Shown here in pieces: positions 9,166 through 16,785 of a DNA stretch of 64,000 bases. The DNA is taken from assembly GCA_018399745.1 (NCBI GenBank), contig JAGYNZ010000007.1:24010-88009 (forward strand), given 5' to 3'. The notes under the pieces were generated by a model. That model was not told the DNA's origin. It saw only the letters and a program-made list of their open reading frames with translations, and did not search any database. The translations under genes were made by a program, and so were the position numbers. The stretch's first letter is position 1; the number at the start of each line of letters is the position of its first letter. Origin of the DNA: Deltaproteobacteria bacterium. GTDB lineage: Bacteria > Desulfobacterota > Dissulfuribacteria > Dissulfuribacterales > UBA3076.

Positions 9166-9532
9166 AGACTTTCAATTTTAGTTCTTTTATCATCTTGAAA
9201 TGCTTTGTATTGCTTGAGAAAAGCGGCATAGTATTCTCTACGGCAGTAGCTGCAATTATGGCATCTGCAGATCTCAACCCTGAAGACAGGGTATATTCTT
9301 CGATATATATCGATGCCCTATGGCCAATATTTCCCGTAAAGGGAAGGACAATAAAACCATATGATGCAATAAAATCCTTCACATATTTGTGTTGAGTTTT
9401 ACTTTTTGCGCGCTGGAAAAGTTCCATATAACTCTGAATGGAAAGAAACCTGTTGACAGATTTTTCCATGTACCTTGCGGCTTTTTCATTCCCTCTTTGA
9501 ACCCATATAAAAATATCAGTGTCAAATATCAT
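9155..9532 (-). CDS. PIN-domain toxin (VapC-like)
   Basis: 125 residues, the standard VapC length. Acidic metal ligands of the PIN nuclease fold are visible: FDTDIFIW at the N terminus, the Glu in SYMELFQ, and RSADAIIAA followed by SSNTKHF at the C terminus. It would be a magnesium-dependent RNase. The start overlaps the end of the upstream Phd-like antitoxin gene by 11 nt, so the two form an operon read leftwards, convergent with the RelE-like module. Confidence 0.85.
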   Translation of the reverse strand: MIFDTDIFIWVQRGNEKAARYMEKSVNRFLSIQSYMELFQRAKSKTQHKYVKDFIASYGFIVLPFTGNIGHRASIYIEEYTLSSGLRSADAIIAATAVENTMPLFSSNTKHFKMIKELKLKVFKP

Positions 9533-9764
9533 TATATCTTGATTTTCGCAGGGCGTTCAGCTCTTCAAGTACTGATTTTTTGTTATATTGAGCCGACATC
9601 CCAAAAAAAGGATGGTCAGTTATTTTTTTGTACGATTCCCGTTCTGCAGGAATAATAATCCCTTTAATTTTGCCATGATATAGAACAGTTACTTTCTCAT
9701 TCCTGTCAAGAGCTTTTATCACATCCTTCATTTTGTATCTTAGATCAACAACGGTTGCTTCCAT
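9522..9764 (-). CDS. Phd/YefM-type antitoxin
   Basis: 80 residues. The N-terminal segment (VVDLRYKMKDVIKALDRNEKV, then VLYHGKIKGIIIP) is the Phd/YefM fold: a short strand-helix unit in which a helix after 'dlr' is followed by two strands ending in 'giivp'. It pairs with the PIN toxin that it overlaps by 11 nt. A near-perfect palindrome lies 25 bp upstream of the start codon and is the likely self-binding operator. Confidence 0.78.
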   Translation of the reverse strand: MEATVVDLRYKMKDVIKALDRNEKVTVLYHGKIKGIIIPAERESYKKITDHPFFGMSAQYNKKSVLEELNALRKSRYNDI

Positions 9765-9788
9765 GTCTTTTTCCCCATGTGCTTTAAA

Positions 9789-9810
9789 ATGTATATTCTA
9801 TATTATACAT
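9789..9810. promoter_or_regulatory. Palindromic operator of the PIN module
   Basis: The 22-bp sequence has perfect 7-bp arms (ATGTATA and TATACAT) around an 8-bp AT-rich centre, and lies 25 bp upstream of the antitoxin ATG at 9764. On the minus strand it contains TATAAT-like hexamers, so it probably overlaps the promoter. Phd-type antitoxins usually repress their own operon by binding such palindromes. Binding here is inference. The rest of the 9765-10009 gap shows no gene. Confidence 0.55.
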
Positions 9811-10009
9811 TTAATTAGCAAATATCAAGTACAATTTTACAAAGAACTTGGCATATTTAGTTCTGATCTGAAAAACCAAAATCGCCCAAACAAGGAACAA
9901 AAGCCAAAATTCTCCATCTGCCCCTGAGTTCCGGGAAAAATTGTGCCAAGGCCCTGAGACAGGACGGGCACTCCATAGACGGTTTTGGAACATGGCCGCT
10001 GCTGATCCT

Positions 10010-10393
10010 TTATTCCTCTATGTCGAACGCCCAGGGTATATGTTCAATGGTCGGTTTGCCTATACCATAAAATCTGATTGCCAGGACATCAAATCGAATT
10101 TCCCGGTCTAAATAACCCTTTTTCTGAAGGTACCACTTGGCAACGCGTATAATCTGACGCCTTTTATGATAGGTTATTGCCTCCTGTGGTTGGCCGTATT
10201 TAGAGCTTAGCCGGGACTTTACTTCCACAAAGATTATCCGTGACCGGTCCTCAAGGATCAAATCTATCTCACCCCAGCGCACCCGGTAGTTCCGCTCAAG
10301 CACATTGTATCCCCTCTCTTTAAAGAAGGCCTCAGCGAGTCCCTCGGCCTTTTCCCCTAATTCCTTGGCATAACCGTGTCTCTTGGCATTCAT
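10010..10393 (-). CDS. yraN: YraN family endonuclease-like protein (UPF0102)
   Basis: 127 residues. The restriction-endonuclease-like core is clear: GEKAEGLAEAFFKERGYNVLERNYR, split here as G-E-K-A-E at the start and RNYR at the end, then WGEIDLI and FVEVKSR, the E-(x)-D...E-V-K nuclease motif. The function is unknown; the family is nearly universal beside rnhB. It is the last gene of the ffh-rnhB block. The start codon abuts a 170-bp tandem repeat that fills the whole space to rnhB, leaving no ordinary ribosome-binding site. Confidence 0.9.
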   Translation of the reverse strand: MNAKRHGYAKELGEKAEGLAEAFFKERGYNVLERNYRVRWGEIDLILEDRSRIIFVEVKSRLSSKYGQPQEAITYHKRRQIIRVAKWYLQKKGYLDREIRFDVLAIRFYGIGKPTIEHIPWAFDIEE

Positions 10394-10394
10394 A

Positions 10395-10564
10395 GGTTCG
10401 GGGTTCAGGGTTCAAAGGTTCAGGGTTCAAAGGTTCAGGGTTCAAAGGTTCAGGGTTCAAAGGTTCAGGGTTCAGGGTTCAAAGGTTCAGGGTTCAGGGT
10501 TCAAAGGTTCAGGGTTCAAAGGTTCAGGGTTCAAAGGTTCAGGGTTCAGGGTTCAAAGGTTCAG
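10395..10564. repeat. Minisatellite A, GGTTCAG/GGTTCAAA, 23 units
   Basis: Exactly 23 units fill 170 bp: 14 of 7 bp (GGTTCAG, the first GGTTCGG) and nine of 8 bp (GGTTCAAA). The tract spans the whole rnhB-yraN intergenic space. On the minus strand, which is the sense strand of both genes, the units read CTGAACC and TTTGAACC, and one of them provides the TGA stop of rnhB (10555-10553). The plus strand is open in two frames, so spurious ORFs appear there. There are no unique spacers, so it is not a CRISPR array. Confidence 0.97.
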
Positions 10565-11209
10565 ATTTAAGTTATGTATTGTCGTGTGCTCACGAACTCC
10601 TTTAAAGGTCTTCCGATGGATTGGACAACAGCCATGAAGTCTTATGGCCTCACGGTGTTCTGAAGTCGGATAGCCCTTGTTGCCGGCAAAGTTGTAATGG
10701 GAATAATGCTGATGCATCTCTTCCATAAGGCTGTCTCTAAAGACCTTGGCCACTATTGAGGCAGCTGCCACGGAAAGAGACCTCTGGTCTCCCTTAATCA
10801 AGGTCCTTTGAGGCAAAATATGAGGAATTGGTTGATTACCATCAACAAGTAAGGCCATAGGCCTGAGGTCCAGATCATCAACGGCCCGGGCCATTGCCCT
10901 AAGGCTGGCCTCCAGGATATTTATCCGGTCTATTTCCTCAGATTCCACCTGGCTCACGGAAACCGCCAGGGCCTTCTCTCTTATCGCAAGGTCAAGGACT
11001 TTCCGCTGTTTTGCAGACAGGGCCTTTGAATCCCAAACCCCGGCCAGATGAACATCTGGTGAAAGTATAACAGCAGCGGCTACAACAGGCCCGGCCAGAC
11101 ACCCACGGCCAACTTCGTCAAGGCCGGCGACCGGATCAAGACCTTGGTCCCACAGACTATGTTCAAAGTATAAGAGATCTAATCCGGAATCTCTTCCGCG
11201 GCCCTTCAT
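10553..11209 (-). CDS. rnhB: Ribonuclease HII
   Basis: 218 residues. Catalytic acids are in VAGLDEVGRGCLAGPVVAAA (the Asp-Glu pair) and LLVDGNQ; the third conserved region SVAAASIVAKVFRD follows. It removes ribonucleotides and RNA primers from DNA. The ATG lies 4 nt after the rplS stop codon. The last codons (NLNLNL) run into the edge of the tandem repeat, which supplies the stop codon; the native C terminus may have been replaced by a few repeat-encoded residues. Confidence 0.95.
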   Translation of the reverse strand: MKGRGRDSGLDLLYFEHSLWDQGLDPVAGLDEVGRGCLAGPVVAAAVILSPDVHLAGVWDSKALSAKQRKVLDLAIREKALAVSVSQVESEEIDRINILEASLRAMARAVDDLDLRPMALLVDGNQPIPHILPQRTLIKGDQRSLSVAAASIVAKVFRDSLMEEMHQHYSHYNFAGNKGYPTSEHREAIRLHGCCPIHRKTFKGVREHTTIHNLNLNL

Positions 11210-11213
11210 GACA

Positions 11214-11564
11214 TCAAGAGCGTGAACTCACTTTTTGCCTGGCCGCCCTACCCTTCAGACCACGTAGATAATAAAATTTGGCCCGGTTGTGACGGCCTTC
11301 TTTTAACCACTCTATTTTTTCAATTCTGGGAGAGTGTATGGGGAAAACTCTCTCAACGCCTACACCGTAAGAGATCTTTCTCACGGTGAAACTCTCGGAT
11401 ATACCGCTGCCCCTGCGGCTGATTACCACGCCTTCAAATACCTGTATACGTTCTTTTTCCTCTGTCTCTTGAATCTTGGCATGAACCCTCACAGTATCTC
11501 CGGGCCTGAAGTCCGGAATATCCTCTCGCATCTCCTCAAATTCAAGTCTACGCAAAATTTCCAT
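11214..11564 (-). CDS. rplS: 50S ribosomal protein L19
   Basis: 116 residues, standard L19 length. Conserved blocks: [49 protein letters not shown] and the basic [14 protein letters not shown] end. It sits at the 30S-50S interface. A TCCTCC-complement ribosome-binding site (AGGAGG) precedes the ATG, and an upstream 10-bp-arm inverted repeat ends only about 5 nt before that site, suggesting translational control. Confidence 0.97.
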   Translation of the reverse strand: MEILRRLEFEEMREDIPDFRPGDTVRVHAKIQETEEKERIQVFEGVVISRRGSGISESFTVRKISYGVGVERVFPIHSPRIEKIEWLKEGRHNRAKFYYLRGLKGRAARQKVSSRS

Positions 11565-11580
11565 CAGCTATATCCTCCTG

Positions 11581-11621
11581 AAAATGTTGAAGACCAAATG
11601 GATGATCTGTATCAACATTTT
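11581..11621 (-). promoter_or_regulatory. rplS leader hairpin
   Basis: Perfect 10-bp arms AAAATGTTGA (11581-11590) and TCAACATTTT (11612-11621) enclose a 21-nt loop. In the minus-strand mRNA the hairpin ends about 5 nt before the AGGAGG of rplS. A TATAAT on the minus strand at 11638-11633 lies just upstream, so the hairpin may be near the 5' end of an rplS transcript. A role in L19 autoregulation is inference; other L19 leaders are known but I cannot match this one to a named family. Confidence 0.5.
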
Positions 11622-11722
11622 TAACTTTTATGATTATACTACAAAAATTCTAAAACGTTCTTCTGCTCCAAGAACAAAGCTTAAAAAGCTATTATAACCA
11701 TCCCCCTTGCAGGTTTCATCTT

Positions 11723-11738
11723 AAGGCCTGCAGGCCTT
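11723..11738. other. 16-bp perfect palindrome downstream of the methyltransferase gene
   Basis: AAGGCCTGCAGGCCTT is perfectly self-complementary and lies 43-58 bp past the stop of the COG4752 methyltransferase gene. No T-run follows in either direction, so it is not a standard terminator; it could be an mRNA processing hairpin or a protein site. The rest of the 11622-11780 stretch shows only a short AGCTT/AAGCT inverted repeat. Confidence 0.45.
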
Positions 11739-11780
11739 GTGCAACGACTTAGATCAGGTCTTTTAAGTGGAATCTTCTGT

Positions 11781-12353
11781 TTAATTTCTATTACCCAAAA
11801 GCCGGTCCAGAGTTATTGCAGCTGCACTTCGGACCGGCAAATGATTGTATTCCCGATCGCCCTCTATAGGAGAAATTACGCCGTCGGCATTTTTGAATAC
11901 ACTGCTATCAAATCCTGAAGCAGTGCCGAAAAGAAGCAAAATGCCGTTACGTCCTTTATTCTCTATTATTTTTCGCAAACATGACCAATTTACGGAGTTC
12001 GGCCTTTTTTTGGCAGTTGTCACGTATACAAGGACACGTCTTCCCGTCTCAAGGGTTATCTGGCTGCAGACCTCTTTAATATCTCCTGCAATCCTAATGA
12101 GCCTCATTGCCTCCCGTCTATCCGAGTTGATATCTCCTCCTACCCCTTCCAGCCAGTGACCAATCAAGCGTCGTGCCAGGACCTGCTGATCAGGCAATGG
12201 GGTAACCAGATAATATGCCGACAGGTCGTAGGTCCGGGCCAGTCTTGCTATATCATGGAGGTCCAGATTGGTAATGGCCGAGGCTATTAATTCACCGTGC
12301 CGATTCAGGACCGGATAATGAACAAGTGCCAGGTAGATCAGTCTTTTCGCCAC
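11781..12353 (-). CDS. SPOUT-type RNA methyltransferase, TrmD-associated (COG4752)
   Basis: 190 residues from a GTG start that overlaps the end of trmD by 16 nt. It opens with LIYLALVHYPVLNRHGELI and has a SAM-knot segment ILLLFGTASGFDSSVF followed by YNHLPVRSAAAITLDRLLG, matching the short SPOUT proteins placed beside trmD in deltaproteobacteria and Aquificae. An RNA (probably tRNA or rRNA) substrate is likely, but the modified base is unknown to me. It is part of the ribosome/tRNA-modification operon. Confidence 0.82.
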   Translation of the reverse strand: MAKRLIYLALVHYPVLNRHGELIASAITNLDLHDIARLARTYDLSAYYLVTPLPDQQVLARRLIGHWLEGVGGDINSDRREAMRLIRIAGDIKEVCSQITLETGRRVLVYVTTAKKRPNSVNWSCLRKIIENKGRNGILLLFGTASGFDSSVFKNADGVISPIEGDREYNHLPVRSAAAITLDRLLGNRN

Positions 12354-13072
12354 CCCAAGCTCCTGAGGTATTCAATGTCCTTTTTGTTCAATTGGGCACT
12401 GTCAAGCAGTTCCGGCCTCTTTTCATAAGTTAGGCCAAGCGATTGCTCCCTCCTCCATTTCGCAATTTTTGCATGGTCTCCGGACAGCAATAGCTCAGGG
12501 ACCTCCCAATCATTAAAGACCCTGGGACGGGTGTATTGAGGGAATTCCAGAAGCCCGTCGCTGAAGGAATCCTTCTCGGCTGATGACTCACCACCCAGTA
12601 CACCCCCTATAAGTCTGCTAACGGCATCTATCACCACAAGGGCTGCAATTTCACCGCCAGACAATACATAATTTCCAACAGACAACTCAAGATCTACGCA
12701 GTGTTCGCGAATTCTCTCATCAACTCCTTCGTACCGGCCACATATAAGGATAAGCCTCTGGAACTGAGCAAGCTCTCCGGCCAGGGCCTGATCAAACAGC
12801 CTTCCCCTGGGACTCATCAAAATGACCCGGGCCTCAGGCGACTCTTCTTTCAGTACATTAAGGGCCTTATAAATTGGTTCGGGTTTCATTACCATGCCCT
12901 CACCGCCCCCGAACGGTCTGTCATCAGTAGTCCGATGCCTGTCTACAGTGAAATCCCTGAGGTTGAATGCCCTGACCTTTAGGATATCCGCCTCAATGGC
13001 ACGCTGCACCACACCATCCTTGAGACATGAATCAAAAAAATGGGGAAAAATCGTAATTATATCAAAGAGCAT
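12338..13072 (-). CDS. trmD: tRNA (guanine37-N1)-methyltransferase
   Basis: About 244 residues from the ATG at 13072, which opens MLFDIITIFPHFFDSC and overlaps the rimM stop by 11 nt; a TTG at 13090 would add six residues. The trefoil-knot SAM site (LILICGRYEGVDERI, then LSVGNYVLSGGE) and the C-terminal domain ending near LGLTYEKRPELL are typical. It methylates G37 next to the anticodon and prevents +1 frameshifting. Confidence 0.96.
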   Translation of the reverse strand: MLFDIITIFPHFFDSCLKDGVVQRAIEADILKVRAFNLRDFTVDRHRTTDDRPFGGGEGMVMKPEPIYKALNVLKEESPEARVILMSPRGRLFDQALAGELAQFQRLILICGRYEGVDERIREHCVDLELSVGNYVLSGGEIAALVVIDAVSRLIGGVLGGESSAEKDSFSDGLLEFPQYTRPRVFNDWEVPELLLSGDHAKIAKWRREQSLGLTYEKRPELLDSAQLNKKDIEYLRSLGWRKD

Positions 13073-13595
13073 TGGCCTCGATAAGGCCAAGAGGAAGATC
13101 TACCACCATGAGGCCCTTTTCAGGGTCTATGGTTTTCACTATCTGCTCAACAGCAGGTACAAGAATCTCTCCCCTCTCACCTTTAACTACATACACATCG
13201 TGCGCACCTGTTGACAAGACATCAGATAAAATTCCCAGTTTTTCTCCTTTGGCACTCACTACGGAAAGCCCCTCAATCTCGTGCCAGTAATACTCTCCCT
13301 CAGCCAGTAGCGAAAGTTTGGACCTGTCCAGGAAAATCTCTGTATTAACCAAAGATCCTGCCTGTGTTAAGTCAACCACACCTTCGAGTGCCAGAATCAC
13401 ACTTCGACCTTTTTTGACACGGGCAGTAACAAGCCTATGAGGCATCTTGTCGCCGTATTTGTCCTGGACAAAAATGTCCTTATAGTCAAAAAAATACCTA
13501 ATATCCGAATAGGAATACGCTTGCACTTCACCACGTATTCCATGTGTCTTTACAATCTTGCCAATGGCAAAAAAGAAATTATCATCAGCGTCCAT
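13062..13595 (-). CDS. rimM: 16S rRNA processing protein RimM
   Basis: About 177 residues from the ATG at 13595 (a TTG sits one codon upstream). The N-terminal RimM domain (FAIGKIVKTHGIRGEVQAYS) and the C-terminal PRC-barrel (YYWHEIEGLSVV and GAHDVYVVKGERGEILVPAV) are both complete. It assists 30S head assembly by binding S19. It lies directly behind khpA and overlaps trmD. Confidence 0.95.
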   Translation of the reverse strand: MDADDNFFFAIGKIVKTHGIRGEVQAYSYSDIRYFFDYKDIFVQDKYGDKMPHRLVTARVKKGRSVILALEGVVDLTQAGSLVNTEIFLDRSKLSLLAEGEYYWHEIEGLSVVSAKGEKLGILSDVLSTGAHDVYVVKGERGEILVPAVEQIVKTIDPEKGLMVVDLPLGLIEANAL

Positions 13596-13598
13596 CAA

Positions 13599-13829
13599 CT
13601 ATTCAAGTATTTCTAAAACCGATCTCTTCCGCAGTTTTGTAGATGCAGCATTGAGTATGGTCCTCATTGCCCGGGCGGTACGGCCCTGCCGACCTATCAC
13701 CTTTCCAAGGTCTTCCTTGGATACTTTAAGTTCAATAACCGAGGTCTGTTCTCCTTCGATCTCGTTTACCTGCACCGCCTCTGGATTATCTACCAGTGCC
13801 TTCGCTATGTATTCAACCAAATCCTTCAT
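13599..13829 (-). CDS. khpA: KH-domain RNA-binding protein (KhpA/YlqC)
   Basis: 76 residues. A single KH domain with the GxxG loop as GRQG in [20 protein letters not shown]. Found between rpsP and rimM in many bacteria, where it binds RNA, often with KhpB. The stop is adjacent to the rimM start, and an RNA-directed role fits its ribosome-assembly neighbours. Confidence 0.93.
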   Translation of the reverse strand: MKDLVEYIAKALVDNPEAVQVNEIEGEQTSVIELKVSKEDLGKVIGRQGRTARAMRTILNAASTKLRKRSVLEILE

Positions 13830-13887
13830 TCTTCGCCTCCACAGTCAATTTCCTCATATGGCGGTATTATTACAACTTTAATATGTT

Positions 13888-14148
13888 TTACTGTTGAGCA
13901 GGTTCTGGTAAATGACTAACCTTTTTAAGTAAAGACCTTACGGTATCTGTGGGTTCAGCACCCAAACTCAGCCATTTATCTACCTTGGATGAGTCAACCT
14001 TGAATTCCGCCGGGTCCTTTAGAGGATCGTAGGTACCCAGGATTTCAAGAAACTTTCCATCTCTTGCAGCCCCGGAGTTTGCCGCGACCACCCGATAAAA
14101 CGGCTTCTTCTTACGGCCACGACGGGTCAAACGAATTTTTATTGCCAT
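13888..14148 (-). CDS. rpsP: 30S ribosomal protein S16
   Basis: 86 residues. Starts with [20 protein letters not shown] and contains [13 protein letters not shown] and [18 protein letters not shown], the invariant S16 blocks. It binds the 5' domain of 16S rRNA. Located between ffh and khpA, as in most deltaproteobacterial genomes. Confidence 0.97.
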   Translation of the reverse strand: MAIKIRLTRRGRKKKPFYRVVAANSGAARDGKFLEILGTYDPLKDPAEFKVDSSKVDKWLSLGAEPTDTVRSLLKKVSHLPEPAQQ

Positions 14149-14167
14149 ATTTACCTCCAGAAATAAT

Positions 14168-15499
14168 TCAAAAGGGCAAAAGCCCTTTAGGAAACTGTTT
14201 AAATTTTGATTTTCTCATTTTTTTTAGCATTTTGTTCATTGCTGCATAATTTTTAAGAAGACGATTTACATCCTGGACTGCAGTACCACTACCATTGGCT
14301 ATCCTCTTTCTTCTGCTGGCATTGATAATAGTATAACTACTACGTTCCTGGGGTGTCATGGAGTTTATAATAGCCTCCACCCGTATGAGCTCTTTCTCAT
14401 CAGGGGCCAACCCTTTTATCTGCTTCATCTTGTTTAAACCTGGTATCATGGAAACAATTTGTTCAAGACTTCCCATCTTTCTTATACGCTGCAGCTGATC
14501 TCTGAAGTCCTCCAGAGTGAAACTGTCCGTCTTAAGCTTTTCCTGAAGTTTCAGTGCCTCCTTCTGATCAATAGTATCCTGAGCTTTCTCAATCAGACTG
14601 AGCACATCCCCCATCCCGAGAATTCTATTAGCTATTCGGTCCGGATGGAATGATTCCAAGGCATCAAGCTTCTCGCCAATCCCTACCAGCTTTATTGACT
14701 TTCCTGTAACTGCCTGTATTGAAAGGGCGGCACCTCCTCGGGCGTCACCCTCAAGCTTGGTTAACACAACGCCTGTAATAGAAAGCTCCTGATCAAATTT
14801 TTGGGCCACATTGACTGCATCCTGTCCAGTCATGGCGTCTGCCACAAGCAAAATTTCCTGAGGGGACACTAAGGCGTTTATTTCCCTGAGTTCCCCCATT
14901 AGGGCCTCGTCTATGTGCAAACGGCCGGCAGTATCAAGTATAACCGTATCGAGGCGCGCAACTTCCGCTTTGGCTACTGCCTGTCTGGCTATTTCCAAAG
15001 GAGACGCGGATGGTTCCGAAGGAAATACATCGATTTTCAACTGGTCACCAAGAATCTTTAGCTGCTTTAAAGCCGCGGGCCTGTAAACGTCAGCAGACAC
15101 AAGGTAGGGCTTTCGACCTCTTGATTTCAACCAGCGAGCGAGTTTTGCCGCAGTGGTTGTCTTGCCCGAACCCTGAAGACCCACCAGGAGTATAACTGCG
15201 GGCTGGCGTCCAGCCAGTTCGAGCCTTTTATTATGGCCTCCGAGTAAGACTATGAGCTCTTCATGGACTATTTTTACAACTTGCTGGGCCGGAGTCAGGC
15301 TCTCCATCACCTCCTGCCCCACGGCCCGCTCCTTCACCCGAGCAATAAAGTCCTTTACCACCTTATAGTTCACGTCGGCTTCCAAAAGGGCCAGACGGAC
15401 CTCTCGTAACCCTTCCTGAATATTCTGCTCTGAAAGCTTTCCGTAGCCCTTAAGGCGTTTGAATACGGAATTCAGGCGCTCACTCAGATTATCAAACAT
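14168..15499 (-). CDS. ffh: Signal recognition particle GTPase Ffh
   Basis: 443 residues. An N-terminal helical bundle (about 1-85), the GTPase domain with P-loop [20 protein letters not shown] and [10 protein letters not shown], then a methionine-rich M domain ([19 protein letters not shown]) that binds 4.5S RNA and signal peptides. It targets nascent membrane proteins. It is the first gene of the minus-strand ribosome block and shares a 456-bp divergent region with rpsF. Confidence 0.97.
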   Translation of the reverse strand: MFDNLSERLNSVFKRLKGYGKLSEQNIQEGLREVRLALLEADVNYKVVKDFIARVKERAVGQEVMESLTPAQQVVKIVHEELIVLLGGHNKRLELAGRQPAVILLVGLQGSGKTTTAAKLARWLKSRGRKPYLVSADVYRPAALKQLKILGDQLKIDVFPSEPSASPLEIARQAVAKAEVARLDTVILDTAGRLHIDEALMGELREINALVSPQEILLVADAMTGQDAVNVAQKFDQELSITGVVLTKLEGDARGGAALSIQAVTGKSIKLVGIGEKLDALESFHPDRIANRILGMGDVLSLIEKAQDTIDQKEALKLQEKLKTDSFTLEDFRDQLQRIRKMGSLEQIVSMIPGLNKMKQIKGLAPDEKELIRVEAIINSMTPQERSSYTIINASRRKRIANGSGTAVQDVNRLLKNYAAMNKMLKKMRKSKFKQFPKGLLPF

Positions 15500-15829
15500 G
15501 ATCGTTTAAATCCCAACTTTTTCATGCTAATAGTATATTTCAGGTGCCTTGAACCTTTTCCCGCAATAACCAGTCAGTAAAATTAGAAGAATTTACTTAA
15601 TTCATCTTGAGGTGTCAACTCGACGTTTTTTTCTTGTCTACACCCGCGGTATCCGTTTAGGACTTACAGATCAAAGGTTTTATTTTCGCTAAATCCGGAG
15701 TACCTGAACCTTCTGACCCTCAACGACGACACTTATATTTTGGGAAAAAACAATAGATTATGTGTCGACAGCAGGCAAGACAAAGAATGAATTCTGTCAT
15801 TCACCTTATATAAATATACATCTTTACTC

Positions 15830-15858
15830 TTGACTCAGACACTCGTCTCATGTAATAA
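15830..15858 (+). promoter_or_regulatory. Candidate promoter of the rpsF operon
   Basis: TTGACT (15830-15835) and TAATAA (15853-15858) are separated by 17 bp, and the latter ends just before the paired leader described next. The -35 is good and the -10 is weak. The rest of the 15500-15829 part of the ffh-rpsF gap shows no gene; it is T-rich in places and may hold the ffh promoter, which I could not pin down. Confidence 0.4.
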
Positions 15859-15861
15859 AAG

Positions 15862-15951
15862 GGCCTCTTTTATTCCTCCTTGCCCTGATGGGATTTGCTC
15901 AATATGCATTCTTCGATCAGGGCCAAGATAATATAAGCCCATAGGGAGGCC
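15862..15951 (+). promoter_or_regulatory. Structured rpsF leader sequestering the ribosome-binding site
   Basis: An outer stem pairs GGCCTC (15862-15867) with GAGGCC (15946-15951); the second arm contains the rpsF Shine-Dalgarno region just before the ATG at 15956. An inner stem pairs CTTGCCCTGAT (15879-15889) with ATCAGGGCCAAG (15916-15927), with one bulged G. The S6-S18 complex is known to bind a motif in its own mRNA leader in many bacteria, so this is a strong candidate for that autoregulatory structure. I have not matched it against the published covariance model. Confidence 0.6.
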
Positions 15952-15955
15952 ATAC

Positions 15956-16369
15956 ATGAAATTACGGCATTATGAAACATTTTATCTCCTTCATCCAGAC
16001 CTCAGTGACGAGGAGCGTACAGCTGTCTCGGAAAAACTAAAACAAATCATAATCAGCGGGGATGGTCAACTCGTAAAGATTGATCCATGGCCCTTACAAA
16101 AACTTGCTTACAGGGTGCAAAAACAGACCCAAGGCTATTACGTAGTGATGGAGTATGGTGCCTCTGCCGAATCCATTATAGAAATCACCCGCAGGCTTCG
16201 GCTGGATGAGGGCGTGTTGAAATTCTTTACCACAAAGATAAGTCAGGAGTTTGATGCCGAGGCGCTTGCCAAGGCCCGGGAGGAATCCGCTCCGCCTTCT
16301 GAAACTGTCGAAACTGTTGAAGAGACCCTGAATTCCACCCAGTCCACTGAGAAAAGAGAAGAGGAATAA
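15956..16369 (+). CDS. rpsF: 30S ribosomal protein S6
   Basis: 137 residues. The S6 core (MKLRHYETFYLLHPDLSDEE, YRVQKQTQGYYVVMEYGA) fills the first ~100 residues; the rest is an acidic glutamate-rich tail (EKREEE end), as in several proteobacterial S6 proteins that carry or accept poly-glutamate. It pairs with S18 on the 30S platform. A GGGAGG ribosome-binding site lies inside a leader stem. Confidence 0.96.
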   Translation: MKLRHYETFYLLHPDLSDEERTAVSEKLKQIIISGDGQLVKIDPWPLQKLAYRVQKQTQGYYVVMEYGASAESIIEITRRLRLDEGVLKFFTTKISQEFDAEALAKAREESAPPSETVETVEETLNSTQSTEKREEE

Positions 16370-16375
16370 GACTAA

Positions 16376-16651
16376 ATGCAAAATCCAAGAGATATAAAAG
16401 ATAATCGTAACAGGCGCCGACGCATATATATACGCAGGAAGGTCTGTCGCTTTTGTGCCGACAAATCTCTGACCATAGACTATAAAGACCATAGGACTTT
16501 AAGGCATTTTATAACAGAAAGGGGAAAGATATTGCCCCGCCGTATTACCGGGACATGTGCCAAACATCAAAGACGCTTGACTACAGCCATCAAGCAAGCC
16601 AGAATAATGGCCTTGTTGCCATTCACCTCTGGTCATATTCTTAAAGATTAG
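16376..16651 (+). CDS. rpsR: 30S ribosomal protein S18
   Basis: 91 residues. [19 protein letters not shown], followed by [22 protein letters not shown], is the S18 signature. The CxxC plus a second Cys-His (CAKH) gives the zinc-binding C+ form of S18. It lies 6 nt after rpsF, and its product binds S6 as a heterodimer. The 16652-16785 gap holds no gene. Confidence 0.96.
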   Translation: MQNPRDIKDNRNRRRRIYIRRKVCRFCADKSLTIDYKDHRTLRHFITERGKILPRRITGTCAKHQRRLTTAIKQARIMALLPFTSGHILKD

Positions 16652-16785
16652 CGTTTTAAATCGTTAATAAGATTCAAAAATAAGATTCAAAATCCACGAA
16701 TCAACAGCTTAGATTTTCGGTAATCCATGAATCCTTACGGCCTGAATCTTTAAGCATGAACGCCTGAAATTTTCATATAAAGCAG

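Noticed and set aside
9811..9993. Minus-strand 60-codon ORF upstream of the PIN module
   Set aside because: No ribosome-binding site, AT-rich, overlaps the presumed promoter and resembles nothing known.
10395..10564. CRISPR array
   Set aside because: Units are 7-8 bp and contiguous, with no spacers and no cas genes anywhere in the window.
10376..10637. Two overlapping plus-strand ORFs rich in GSGFRVQRFRVQ
   Set aside because: They are translations of the GGTTCAG/GGTTCAAA tract, which lacks stops on that strand; no ribosome-binding site or conserved protein.
15500..15829. 4.5S (SRP) RNA gene near ffh
   Set aside because: No GGAA-tetraloop hairpin with the expected flanking stems was found.
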